NCBI RefSeq assembly: GCF_020687825.1
Contig: NZ_JAJEWP010000001.1
Coordinates: 1,334,998 to 1,398,997, forward strand
DNA from: Fluctibacter halophilus
GTDB taxonomy: Bacteria > Pseudomonadota > Gammaproteobacteria > Enterobacterales > Alteromonadaceae
Length of the DNA stretch: 64,000 nucleotides
Reading direction: 5' to 3'
The position numbers and the translations under genes were made by a program. Position 1 is the first letter of the stretch; each line of letters starts with the position of its first letter. Below, piece after piece: positions 40,459 to 49,009 of this stretch. The notes under the pieces are model-generated. The model saw only the letters and a program-made list of their open reading frames with translations, had not been told where the DNA came from and searched no databases.

Positions 40459-43400
40459 TGGTCACGCGCCTCCAAAGCTTTCAAAGGGCCCATTATCTGT
40501 TCCGCCAGGCGAGTGAACGACACCCATTGTTCATCCAGCGAAGGACAAACCCGTGCCACATGCACATCCTGACCTTCACCACGAGCAAACGCTGAACCGG
40601 CAAAACTGTTTAGCGTCAGTTCACGGTTGCCACTGGATACCCATACCCAGGCGCTGTCCGGGAAAAACATTAGTGCTTGGGCGAGACCTTCCTGCCACAA
40701 GCCAACAAGCGAGGCCAGCCTTGCCTGAGCGTCATCCGCCGACACTGGCCCCAGGCGGCAGGTCACCGCTTTACCTTTGTCCAGTCCGACGTGCACCGCT
40801 TCCTGCCATTGCCCGGGAGTCGCGCACACACACAACCATGCAAGGTACAAAGAAAACCGATCCCTACCACGAATTGCGCCAGGACGATGTAACACCAACC
40901 GACCGCCATAAACATCATCAACAACACCGTCAATACGGCCATTCGGTAATTCGAGATTGAGACGCAGGCGTCTTCGCTCCTGCCCTGCGACAAACGGCTC
41001 AATGGCCTGTGTCAATGTGTGCGCAACATCAGAGACGCGTTGATACGACAGTGTTTGCATGCTGCCCAGTGGCAACCGCCCCTCGGCCTGCAGACGCAAG
41101 CGTTGAGCCTGTTGTTGTTTTTCCATGCCCGGATGCAGGAGGCTTTCCACCAGTTGATAGCGTGACAAACCATCCAGGGTGAATGCTTCAAGATCGTGAC
41201 TGGCATCCTTGTCAACTGCCAGGCTAACGTGCCAACGCTGTCGAAAAAAGCCGCGCGCGGGGTTGGCGAAAAAGCGCTGCAACTCTTCCAGCGTCACCGA
41301 GGTATCCTGTTCGAGGTACAGGGGGGACAATGGCTGTGCATTGAACGGTTGTGCCTCAATCCGTTCAGTTGCCAATGCCGTCAACCATCGGGACTGAAAA
41401 CTCTGCAACGGTGAACCTGGCTCAAAGTAGCGTGGATGAAATGGCTGCAAGGCGTGAGAGGTACACAGGTGGTCGGTTAACGCGCTGACACTGTCTTCGG
41501 AACTATGCTCGGTACTGTGTTCGAGTCTGAAGGTCTGCTGACAATACTCGAGCAATTCCGCCACCAGCACACTGGCACCCAGCTCAGCGTTATCCTTTTC
41601 GCTCATCCCGATGTAGCTCAGATACAAGCTATCTCGTGCCGACAAAACCGCTTCCAGAAACAGATAACGGTCATCCATACGCCGGGAACGGTCGCCCCGT
41701 TGGCGGGGATGCTGGCGCATCAAATCAAACCCCAGAGTCACCGACTGGCGGGGATACTGACCTTCATCAAGGCCGAGAATACACACATGACGAAACGGTA
41801 CGCTACGCATCGGCATCAGCGTACAGAAATTAACGTACCCGGCCAGGAATCGCTGACCGACGCCACTTTCATCCAGACGGGCTGACAACTCTGCAACAAA
41901 CACATCCTGATCCACCGTACCCGGGAATTGTGCCTCATGTTGCTGGCAGGACTCGATCGCCTGACGTAACTGTTGCAGCGGTTGCTGGTTATCTTCCTGC
42001 TCATCGTACAGGGCATCCACCAGTGTCAAGGCCCCCTGCACTTTTTCGCTCAATGTTGCGCTCTGACAACAAAAATCCAGTGCGTCGCGGATCACCCTGA
42101 GAAACAACCAACACTTTCCAAGCGCAACGGCATGTTGGCCTTCCAGGTGTTCATAGGGCGCAATGACCTCGTCATTGTGTTGCCACAATTGCTCACCGTG
42201 CATTGCATAACCGGCCAGCAGGCGTTGTAGCCCAAACAGCCAACTATTGGTGTTGTCCTGAGGTACCGACCAACGGCCCTTGTCAGCACCATCCCACCCC
42301 CAACGAACACCCGCATCGTTTAGCCAGTAGCGGATCACGTCATATTCCTGACTGTCGATGTCAAATTTGCGCTGAACACTCTCAATGTCCAGCATCGCCA
42401 TCACATCGGTCAGTGTTAATCGTTGGTGATGAAGTTGCAGTACCTGCAAAAAACCGGCGATAACAGGAGACGCTTCGGTAGCCCTGCGATCTGACAGCGC
42501 ATAGGGAATGTATAACCCTGCGTCAGTATGGCCAAATACACCGTCAATGTACGGCGCGTAGGCGGCTATATCCGGCATCATGACGACAATGTCGCCGGGG
42601 GTGAGGGTCGGATCAGCCCTGAACAGGTGTAATAGGTGGTCGTGCAGTATTTCCAACTCGCGAACTTTTGAATGACAGGCATGCACACTGATGCTGCGAT
42701 CCCCTTCAGCTACAGCAAATTTGGGGTAAGCAATACCATCGGAGAGTAACTCTTCAGCTGACAGCGGAGACGTTGAACCACGATGGGTCAATTGATACAC
42801 ATCGCGATGTAAACACCCCAACATGGTATTGGCCTCTGGCGGCTCGAAGCTATCATGCTGCTGGATGTCGAGGTCCAGTAACATGTCGAGAAATTCTCGG
42901 CCCAGTTTCCCCCAACCCGCTAACAATGGATTACCCACATCCAGATAGTCTGCCTCTTCTTTTTCGGCCAACTGCGCGGCAGTCAATGTTGACGGATCGA
43001 CAATATCCGCCCAATACTCAGCACTGGGGTTGAGCCAGAAAATGACTACCTCGCGATGGGCAGACAACACATTGAGGATCTCCAACTGCTGCCGGGGCAT
43101 GGCAGAAATGCCAAACACGTACAATGGCCGTTGCGCGTTTTGCTCAGGCGTACCTGTCAACGCCTGCAGTAAGGCCTGATGAAGATTGGCCCGATGCCAG
43201 GGCGCCTCACCCAGCGACGCAGTGTAGTCAACCAGGTGACGCCATAGTTCAGGTTGCCACGCATGCTGGCCGATATCCGCCGGCACTTGCTGGTGTTGCT
43301 CCCACGCCGAGATCCAATCGGGCCGATATACCAGATACTGGTCAAAAACATCCGCAATCTTGTGGCATAACTGGTAGCGCTTGAGCGGTTGCTCATCGGC

Positions 43401-43751
43401 CAGATAGTCTGCCACCGGCGCGAAAACAGGTTGATCCAGCAGGGTTGGTAGAATCGCCATCAACTTCCAGGTCATGTTTGGCTTTGTGAACGCAGATTGT
43501 TCAGGTAGATCAGCCATGGCCTCTTTGTATAGCTGCCAGATGTAACTGGACGGCAACGGACATTCGATATTTGCAGCAATGCCCAATCGTTCGCCGATGG
43601 CGATATGCAGCCAGGTTGCCATGCCGGGGCTTTGCACTAAAACGGTAGTGGGTTCAAACGGGTTATCGCTGCAGGGAGGATGATTTGCGATCCAGGCCGC
43701 CAGGTGATTGGCCAATGATTCCATGCGATTGGACTGCACAAGGTGTAACAA
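40455..43751 (-). CDS. recC: Exodeoxyribonuclease V gamma subunit (RecC)
   Basis: A 1098-residue Chi-recognising subunit of RecBCD, built on inactivated helicase and nuclease folds. The N-terminus MLHLVQSNRMESLANHLAAWI and PTTVLVQSPGMATWLHIAIGERLGIAANIECPLPSSY match RecC, as does FRHVCILGLDEGQYPRQ further on. The start is TTG 43751, aligned with the known RecC N-terminus and preceded by GGGAG about 10 bases upstream. It is the first gene of the operon; no ptrA-like protease gene lies between recC and recB, unlike E. coli. Confidence 0.95.
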   Translation of the reverse strand: MLHLVQSNRMESLANHLAAWIANHPPCSDNPFEPTTVLVQSPGMATWLHIAIGERLGIAANIECPLPSSYIWQLYKEAMADLPEQSAFTKPNMTWKLMAILPTLLDQPVFAPVADYLADEQPLKRYQLCHKIADVFDQYLVYRPDWISAWEQHQQVPADIGQHAWQPELWRHLVDYTASLGEAPWHRANLHQALLQALTGTPEQNAQRPLYVFGISAMPRQQLEILNVLSAHREVVIFWLNPSAEYWADIVDPSTLTAAQLAEKEEADYLDVGNPLLAGWGKLGREFLDMLLDLDIQQHDSFEPPEANTMLGCLHRDVYQLTHRGSTSPLSAEELLSDGIAYPKFAVAEGDRSISVHACHSKVRELEILHDHLLHLFRADPTLTPGDIVVMMPDIAAYAPYIDGVFGHTDAGLYIPYALSDRRATEASPVIAGFLQVLQLHHQRLTLTDVMAMLDIESVQRKFDIDSQEYDVIRYWLNDAGVRWGWDGADKGRWSVPQDNTNSWLFGLQRLLAGYAMHGEQLWQHNDEVIAPYEHLEGQHAVALGKCWLFLRVIRDALDFCCQSATLSEKVQGALTLVDALYDEQEDNQQPLQQLRQAIESCQQHEAQFPGTVDQDVFVAELSARLDESGVGQRFLAGYVNFCTLMPMRSVPFRHVCILGLDEGQYPRQSVTLGFDLMRQHPRQRGDRSRRMDDRYLFLEAVLSARDSLYLSYIGMSEKDNAELGASVLVAELLEYCQQTFRLEHSTEHSSEDSVSALTDHLCTSHALQPFHPRYFEPGSPLQSFQSRWLTALATERIEAQPFNAQPLSPLYLEQDTSVTLEELQRFFANPARGFFRQRWHVSLAVDKDASHDLEAFTLDGLSRYQLVESLLHPGMEKQQQAQRLRLQAEGRLPLGSMQTLSYQRVSDVAHTLTQAIEPFVAGQERRRLRLNLELPNGRIDGVVDDVYGGRLVLHRPGAIRGRDRFSLYLAWLCVCATPGQWQEAVHVGLDKGKAVTCRLGPVSADDAQARLASLVGLWQEGLAQALMFFPDSAWVWVSSGNRELTLNSFAGSAFARGEGQDVHVARVCPSLDEQWVSFTRLAEQIMGPLKALEARDQ

Positions 43752-44035
43752 CGGTTAAGCACTCCCTGAGTTGGCGTTGTCTGAAACATCACATTTTACG
43801 TGGAGAACAACAGTGTACCAAGCATGAGTGCAAATGCATGGTTTTTGTGACGGATGAAGGCGTCGTTTTTTCATCGCAGATGCAAAAGAGCGAAGCAAAA
43901 TGTCCGGCAACGCCTCCACGGCGTGAATAAACAAACCGCGTTACTACAAATAAGGTACAGCACCGTGCTGTTTAAGGTGTGAATCACACTCCCCTTTGGC
44001 TACACTGCGAGTAATCCCTATCAAATACGCTCGAC
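43752..44035. other. Divergent intergenic region between recC and PPK2 genes
   Basis: 284 bases with no recognised gene. A small inverted repeat, ACAGCA-CCG-TGCTGT (43959-43973), is present, and promoters for both divergent genes should lie here, but I see no hexamer pair good enough to place. An open frame of about 80 codons crossing it has cysteine- and arginine-rich content and no ribosome site, and is not called. Confidence 0.5.
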
Positions 44036-44803
44036 ATGGATAAGACTACCTACAAACAGCAATTGTCCCAACTTAGCCACCGTCTGGTGGAATGGCAATC
44101 CTGGGTCGCGGCCACCGGCCAGCGGGTCGTTATCCTGTTTGAAGGACGCGATGCCGCCGGTAAAGGCAGCATGATCCGGGCCATCAGCCGCCATCTTAAC
44201 CCTCGTATCGTCAGAGTGGCGGCGCTGGGCAAGCCATCCGATAAACAACGCAGTCAATGGTACTTCCAGCGCTATGTTGCCGAACTGCCCAGCGCCGGTG
44301 AAGTCGTGTTGTTTGACCGCAGTTGGTACAACCGCGCGGGGGTAGAACAGGTGATGGGCTTTTGTACTGACGCAGAGTATCAGGAATTTTTACGCACCTG
44401 CCCGATGTTTGAAGACATGCTGCAAGGCAGCGGCATTTTGTTGCGTAAATACTGGTTATCGGTATCTGATGAAGAACAACAACGTCGCTTTCAGGCCCGC
44501 ATCGATAACCCACTGAAACGTTGGAAGTTTTCAAACATGGATAACGAGTCCAGACGCCGCTGGGTTGCTTATTCACAGGCCAAAGATGCGATGTTTGCTC
44601 ATACTGACGTGGCCAGCAGTCCCTGGTGGGTGGTGGATGCCGATGATAAACGTCGAGCCCGCCTCAACTGTATTGCTCACTTGCTCGACAGTATGCCCAT
44701 TGAGCCACACCCCTACCCCAAAGAATCCCTGTGGCCGATTCAGCGCGAAGGCTATGAACGGCCGCCAATGCACCACCAGAATCATGTACCCAAACGCTAT
44801 TAG
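44036..44803 (+). CDS. Polyphosphate kinase 2 family, class I
   Basis: A 255-residue PPK2 that transfers phosphate between polyphosphate and nucleoside di/triphosphates. Walker A is ILFEGRDAAGKGSMIRAI, the lid includes PSDKQRSQWYFQRYVAELP, and Walker B is VVLFDRSWYNRAGVE; the single-domain length and the acidic residue after the first GRD fit class I. The start ATG 44036 has no strong ribosome site. It is divergent from recC. A hairpin and T run follow the stop codon. Confidence 0.93.
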   Translation: MDKTTYKQQLSQLSHRLVEWQSWVAATGQRVVILFEGRDAAGKGSMIRAISRHLNPRIVRVAALGKPSDKQRSQWYFQRYVAELPSAGEVVLFDRSWYNRAGVEQVMGFCTDAEYQEFLRTCPMFEDMLQGSGILLRKYWLSVSDEEQQRRFQARIDNPLKRWKFSNMDNESRRRWVAYSQAKDAMFAHTDVASSPWWVVDADDKRRARLNCIAHLLDSMPIEPHPYPKESLWPIQREGYERPPMHHQNHVPKRY

Positions 44804-44818
44804 AGCGTTGAAAAATAG

Positions 44819-44840
44819 GGCTTTTTCGTCAGCCTTTTTT
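44819..44840 (+). terminator. Weak terminator-like element after the PPK2 gene
   Basis: GGCT (44819-44822) and AGCC (44831-44834) can pair and are followed by six T residues. A second hairpin, AACGCT-ATTAG-AGCGTT (44793-44809), spans the stop codon just upstream. Together they probably separate PPK2 from the sigma-54-driven gene. Confidence 0.4.
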
Positions 44841-44906
44841 ACACTCAAACAAATCCTTTATCGATGATTTTTTGCAACACTATGAATTTAATCACTATTT
44901 TATTTG

Positions 44907-44922
44907 TGGCCATAGAGTTGCA
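44907..44922 (+). promoter_or_regulatory. Sigma-54 (-24/-12) promoter of the PEP-CTERM gene
   Basis: TGGCCATAGAGTTGCA has the invariant GG (44908-44909) and GC (44920-44921) separated by exactly 10 bases, with TGGC and TTGCA both matching the RpoN consensus. The transcript start would be near 44933, leaving a 28-base leader with AAGGA ahead of ATG 44961. PEP-CTERM genes in exosortase bacteria are known to be controlled by RpoN with the PrsK-PrsR system, which supports the assignment. Confidence 0.75.
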
Positions 44923-44960
44923 TGACTAATTTTTGCACAATAACGTCAAGGAACAACACG

Positions 44961-45761
44961 ATGCGTATTACCCGTAAGTTTGTCACCGTGACGCTGGCTT
45001 TCTGTTTGCTGTTGACCAACCAGACGTCTTTCGCCGCTCCCATCCCTGTCGGGCTGGATATCACGGGCACCATGGAAACCACCCAAGTCGATCCCTTTGC
45101 CACCTTGCTGGCGGATGGAAACGTCCACGAAGGCGGAGCAACTACCGGTCCGATTGATATCAGCGGACTTGGCAGTGTTAATGGCACCTTCACCGCGACC
45201 GATGATGGATTTGACATGGGCGCAACCGCGACTGGAAACGGCGGGGACGGCATTGCATATGGCATATTTGGCAATGATTTCCTGATCGACGTTGCCATTG
45301 CGATGACCAACAACACCGCTGACACCTTGCGCCTTACCTGGTCACTGAGCTGGGGAATGTCGGTTGATGCGGATGGTGATGATGCCTTCGCAGAAGCAAG
45401 CATGTCTTTTGATGATGGGCTGAGCACCTTAATCGCCAGTAATGTCATCTCTGATACTGTCTTCGGCGATGCCAAAAATCAAAACGATCTGGGTACACTG
45501 GGCGCCAATATCACCGATTTCGGGGCCACCATCTTTGTGTTTGACCTCACTGCCGGCGCATCCGCCGATCTGAATGGCTTGTTTGGTCTTCGCGGCGGTA
45601 CGTACACGACCGTTGGAGACTTTGCGGCGTTAGGCGATTTTAACCTGAGACTGCGCAGTGTTGAAAATCTTACGCCGCCGGTACAGACCCCGGAACCATT
45701 AACCATCTTACTGATTGGCTGTGGTTTACTCGGTATCGCCCTTTATCGACGTAAAGCCTGA
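44961..45761 (+). CDS. PEP-CTERM sorting domain protein
   Basis: A 266-residue exported protein. A signal peptide (ITRKFVTVTLAFCLLLTNQTSFAA) is followed by a Gly-, Asp- and Thr-rich beta-like region with few basic residues. The C-terminus is a classical PEP-CTERM tail: TPEPLTILLIGCGLLGIALYRRKA-type layout, that is PEP at 244-246, a hydrophobic helix and a basic end. Such tails are cut by exosortase, whose genes accompany exopolysaccharide loci; none is in this window. AAGGAAC precedes ATG 44961 and a sigma-54 promoter lies upstream. A matrix or surface role is inferred. Confidence 0.9.
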   Translation: MRITRKFVTVTLAFCLLLTNQTSFAAPIPVGLDITGTMETTQVDPFATLLADGNVHEGGATTGPIDISGLGSVNGTFTATDDGFDMGATATGNGGDGIAYGIFGNDFLIDVAIAMTNNTADTLRLTWSLSWGMSVDADGDDAFAEASMSFDDGLSTLIASNVISDTVFGDAKNQNDLGTLGANITDFGATIFVFDLTAGASADLNGLFGLRGGTYTTVGDFAALGDFNLRLRSVENLTPPVQTPEPLTILLIGCGLLGIALYRRKA

Positions 45762-45817
45762 ACCTGATATTTCCCGGTAGTGTGTGGTAGGGAACCCAAC
45801 CCAACGAGGGGAATCTC

Positions 45818-46528
45818 ATGAAAACCCGTCTTATCGGTGTTGTACTCGGCAGCGTAATGCTAGTCGGCACAGCACCCGCCGCTTTTGCATGCGGCTTCAA
45901 CCCTATGCTCGGCGGTATTTGTACCTTTGCCGGTAATTTTGCTCCCCGTGGCTATGCATTTGCCCACGGTCAGCTAATGCCTATCAACCAATACCCGGCA
46001 TTGTTTTCAATCTTTGGTACCACCTACGGCGGTGACGGCAGAACCACCTTTGGCCTGCCAGATTTACGCGGTCGGACCGCCATTGGATGGGGCCAGGGAC
46101 CTGGATTGCAGCCATATAACCTTGGCCAGAAAGGGGGCCAGGAGGCAGTAACATTGAGCGTCGCCCAATTACCGACTCATGGCCACACGGCTATCACAAC
46201 CGTAGACGCCGGTATAGACCCCACACAGCTGAACAACGGCTTGCAAATCAGTCTGCATGGCATAGCCTCTACGGGAGACACGACGTCCGCGCAAAATGCA
46301 TCCCTGGCGATCATTAACCAACGCCGGGCCGGCTATTACAGTACAACCGCACCGGATGTCACCCTGGCCGCGCAAGCGGTCAACGTGGATGTCAGCGCCA
46401 CTAGCTCTGCGTCCGCTACCACAACGGTGAATCCCAATGGCGCTAATCTTAGCCATGAAAACCGCATGCCCTACACCGCACTCAACTGGACAGTTGCTCT
46501 TGTCGGCATCTTTCCTTCACGCAGCTAG
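45818..46528 (+). CDS. Secreted tail-collar (MdpB-like) protein 1
   Basis: 236 residues: a signal peptide ending AAFA, then a mature protein starting with Cys and a CX9C pattern (CGFNPMLGGIC), the collar domain (FAPRGYAFAHGQLMPINQYPALF, GTTYGGDGRTTFGLPDLRGR), a Ser/Thr/Ala-rich variable middle, and the conserved end SHENRMPYTALNW...GIFPSRS. The domain is that of phage tail collar fibres and of MdpB, but the signal peptide shows export by the cell and no other phage gene is near. GAGGGG lies 7-12 bases before ATG 45818. First of three tandem paralogues, 56 bases after the PEP-CTERM gene. Confidence 0.88.
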   Translation: MKTRLIGVVLGSVMLVGTAPAAFACGFNPMLGGICTFAGNFAPRGYAFAHGQLMPINQYPALFSIFGTTYGGDGRTTFGLPDLRGRTAIGWGQGPGLQPYNLGQKGGQEAVTLSVAQLPTHGHTAITTVDAGIDPTQLNNGLQISLHGIASTGDTTSAQNASLAIINQRRAGYYSTTAPDVTLAAQAVNVDVSATSSASATTTVNPNGANLSHENRMPYTALNWTVALVGIFPSRS

Positions 46529-46534
46529 GAGATC

Positions 46535-47248
46535 ATGATGACATCGTTAATCAAACACCCACTGCGTACAAGCCTGCTCGGTCTGGGTTTAAGCGCTGGC
46601 CTATTGGCATCACCGCTGGCCTCAGCCTGTCCTGCCACGCCGTTTATTGGCGGCATGTGCGCATTTGGTGGTAATTTTGCGCCCCGAGACTGGGCCATGG
46701 CACAAGGGCAACTGCTGCCCATCAACCAACACACCGCACTGTTTTCATTGATCGGAACCACCTATGGTGGCGATGGCAGGACCACCTTTCAGTTGCCAGA
46801 CCTGCGCGGCCGCAGTGCCGTTGGTCAGGGCACTGGACCGGGCCTATACAACGTGAGAATGGGACAACGGGGTGGCGCGGAATTTGTCACCTTAAACATT
46901 ACCCAGATGCCCAGCCATGGTCACAGTGCTTCAACCAGCGTAACGGTTCAGATTGACAGTTGGTCTGTCACCGCAAACCTCGTCGCACAGGACGCCGTCG
47001 GTAGCACTGCATCACCATCATCGGCAATGCTGGCGCAAAACAACGCATCATCGGTGTACAGCAGCCAGGCCCCCAACATCGCCCTCGCTGCAGATGCCAT
47101 CGAAGCGACCGCCAGTGCCTCCATGAGTGCTTCGGCAACCACCAACATTGGATTGTCAGGGAGCGGTCAGTCTCATGAAAACCGCATGCCGTATCTGACG
47201 GTTAATTGGATCATTGCCTTACAGGGCCTCTATCCCTCACGCAGCTAG
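46535..47248 (+). CDS. Secreted tail-collar (MdpB-like) protein 2
   Basis: 237 residues with a signal peptide ending ASPLASA, CPATPFIGGMC (CX9C), FAPRDWAMAQGQLLPINQHTALF, GTTYGGDGRTTFQLPDLRGR and the end SHENRMPYLTVNW...GLYPSRS. The variable middle (SWSVTANLVAQDAVGSTAS) differs strongly from its neighbours, while both ends are close, as in receptor or fibre proteins. The TAGGAG ribosome site overlaps the stop of the previous gene, so they are co-translated from one mRNA. A second ATG at 46538 is equally possible. Confidence 0.88.
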   Translation: MMTSLIKHPLRTSLLGLGLSAGLLASPLASACPATPFIGGMCAFGGNFAPRDWAMAQGQLLPINQHTALFSLIGTTYGGDGRTTFQLPDLRGRSAVGQGTGPGLYNVRMGQRGGAEFVTLNITQMPSHGHSASTSVTVQIDSWSVTANLVAQDAVGSTASPSSAMLAQNNASSVYSSQAPNIALAADAIEATASASMSASATTNIGLSGSGQSHENRMPYLTVNWIIALQGLYPSRS

Positions 47249-47263
47249 CAAAGGAGCATTATC

Positions 47264-47974
47264 ATGACACTTAAACTACGGTCTGTTTTGCCGCTGGCAT
47301 TACTGATGGGAACCTCAGTACCAGCCCAGGCCTGCGACGCTGAGCCTTTCCTGGCAGAAGTCTGTCCTGTGGCATTCAATTTCGCGCCGCGCGGATGGGC
47401 ATCCCTTGAAGGACAGTTACTGGCCATCAATACCAATCAGGCGCTGTTTTCCCTGCTCGGGACAAATTACGGCGGTGACGGTCGAACCACCTTTGGTTTA
47501 CCGGATGCCCGGGGACGAACGGTTATCGGTGCAGGCCAGGGACCGGGACTCAGCAACTACCGTTTGGGCGCAACAGGCGGTGCTCAGGTGGTCACATTGA
47601 ACGTGGCCCAGATGCCGTCCCACAATCACGTGGCAACCACCACTGTATCAATTGATACCACCATCAACGTCGACGCACAGATCAACGCCAATTCCGGCAC
47701 GGCGAATCAAAGCAGTCCGAGCGGTAATTATCTGGCGATGGCACCGGGCAGCAATACCTTTTACCGCAGTTACTCTGCGACATTGCCCACGGTTAATATG
47801 CAAGCTGACAGTGTTCAGTTGTCGTTACCGGACACAGGGTCCGTTACGCCAAGTGCCAATGGGTCGACCACGGTTGGTATTAACGGCGGCAACCTGTCCC
47901 ACGAGAATCGCTCCCCTTACCTGGGTGTTAACTGGGTCATTGCAACCGTAGGAGCCTACCCATCAAGAAGCTGA
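47264..47974 (+). CDS. Secreted tail-collar (MdpB-like) protein 3
   Basis: 236 residues with signal peptide ending SVPAQA, CDAEPFLAEVC (CX9C), FAPRGWASLEGQLLAINTNQALF, GTNYGGDGRTTFGLPDARGR and the end SHENRSPYLGVNW...GAYPSRS. It is the most divergent of the three near the cysteines. AAGGAG lies 8 bases before ATG 47264, 15 bases after the previous stop. Its last codons contain the ribosome site and start of the following Sel1-repeat gene. Confidence 0.88.
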   Translation: MTLKLRSVLPLALLMGTSVPAQACDAEPFLAEVCPVAFNFAPRGWASLEGQLLAINTNQALFSLLGTNYGGDGRTTFGLPDARGRTVIGAGQGPGLSNYRLGATGGAQVVTLNVAQMPSHNHVATTTVSIDTTINVDAQINANSGTANQSSPSGNYLAMAPGSNTFYRSYSATLPTVNMQADSVQLSLPDTGSVTPSANGSTTVGINGGNLSHENRSPYLGVNWVIATVGAYPSRS

Positions 47975-48906
47975 TCCCCATACTGTTGCTGACTGTCAGT
48001 CCTGTGCTTTGTTCCGCGCAGGATTGGCAGGCTGCGCTTAGCGACGCGCATCAGTTGATGGCCGCAGGCAACGTTGACCAGGCCATGGCCGCCTATCAGG
48101 AACATGCTGAGCAAGGCAATCCGTTGGCGGAATTTGCCCTCGGCTGGCAACTTAAACTGAATGCCGAACAGGCAGCTGAAGATGAACGCCCGCCATTGCG
48201 CCGACAGGCTTGTCAGTGGTTTGAGAAAGCCAGTACACAGCATATTCCCGTTGCCATGCAGGAAACCGGACATTGCTATCGGGATCGTATTCTGCCCGAT
48301 GATGCCCCCCTTGAAACTGCCCTGCTGGTGTATACCAATGCTGGTCAAAACGGTCTACCGGCAGCTTTTTGTGATGTAATGACTATCAGCGCTCGCCTGA
48401 ACAAACCCTACACAGACGCGATGGCTCACTGCGAGGCGGTTGCCAGTCAGGGCGCCATTTATGCTCAGCGACAATTGATCGCGTTGTTTGCCGCCTCCAA
48501 GGACACCGCCCAACAAGCCCTTTACTGGCTGTCAGTCGCAGCACAGAAAAACGGCCCTGAAGCCTATCAGTACGGCATGACGTTGGCCCAGTCAGATCCG
48601 CCGTCACCGGAACAAGCATTGTACTGGCTGGAACACGCTGCCAGTCTCGGCTTTTTGCCCGCGTACCTGGAAACCGCCGCTCGCTATTTACAGAAAATTA
48701 AGCCCGACACGCCCGTCGAACAGGCATCCCAATGGTTAGCCAAAGCGTACGTCTGGTCGAACGCGTGGCAGCAACGGGTACCGTCGGACATCGAAAAACC
48801 AGACTGGATTGCCAATGTGCAGGCCTCCACTCCCGATGCCTGGCAGGATGAACTGAACGCCAAGGTAGCACAACATATTGCTAAGTTATCCGAACCATCA
48901 GGCTAA
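47962..48906 (+). CDS. Secreted Sel1-repeat (TPR-like) protein, probable AUC start
   Basis: 314 residues if translation starts at ATC 47962: this gives (M)KKLIPILLLTVSPVLCSA, an excellent signal peptide, with AGGAG 7 bases upstream. The nearest standard start is TTG 47986, which removes the positively charged end of the signal. The mature protein has several Sel1-like repeats (VDQAMAAYQEHAEQGNPLAEFALG, QALYWLSVAAQKNGPEAYQYG, QALYWLEHAASLGFLPAYLE). Sel1 proteins act as adaptor scaffolds, often periplasmic. It overlaps the third collar gene by 13 bases and so belongs to that exported-protein operon. Confidence 0.8.
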   Translation: MKKLIPILLLTVSPVLCSAQDWQAALSDAHQLMAAGNVDQAMAAYQEHAEQGNPLAEFALGWQLKLNAEQAAEDERPPLRRQACQWFEKASTQHIPVAMQETGHCYRDRILPDDAPLETALLVYTNAGQNGLPAAFCDVMTISARLNKPYTDAMAHCEAVASQGAIYAQRQLIALFAASKDTAQQALYWLSVAAQKNGPEAYQYGMTLAQSDPPSPEQALYWLEHAASLGFLPAYLETAARYLQKIKPDTPVEQASQWLAKAYVWSNAWQQRVPSDIEKPDWIANVQASTPDAWQDELNAKVAQHIAKLSEPSG

Positions 48907-49009
48907 TCTGCCCCACCCCTCATCGCCGACAAAAAACGTTTAGCCACCGGGATGGCTTTGTTACCATACTGACTTTCGCAGTAAAACCATCCAGGATGTT
49001 GCCATTTTC

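Noticed and set aside
43685-43930. Short plus-strand frame across the recC upstream region
   Set aside because: It overlaps the recC start, has no ribosome site and no recognisable content.
45818-47974. Prophage or tailocin remnant suggested by the tail-collar domains
   Set aside because: No capsid, portal, terminase, sheath, lysis or integrase genes are near, and all three proteins have signal peptides, so a host-encoded secreted family is more likely.
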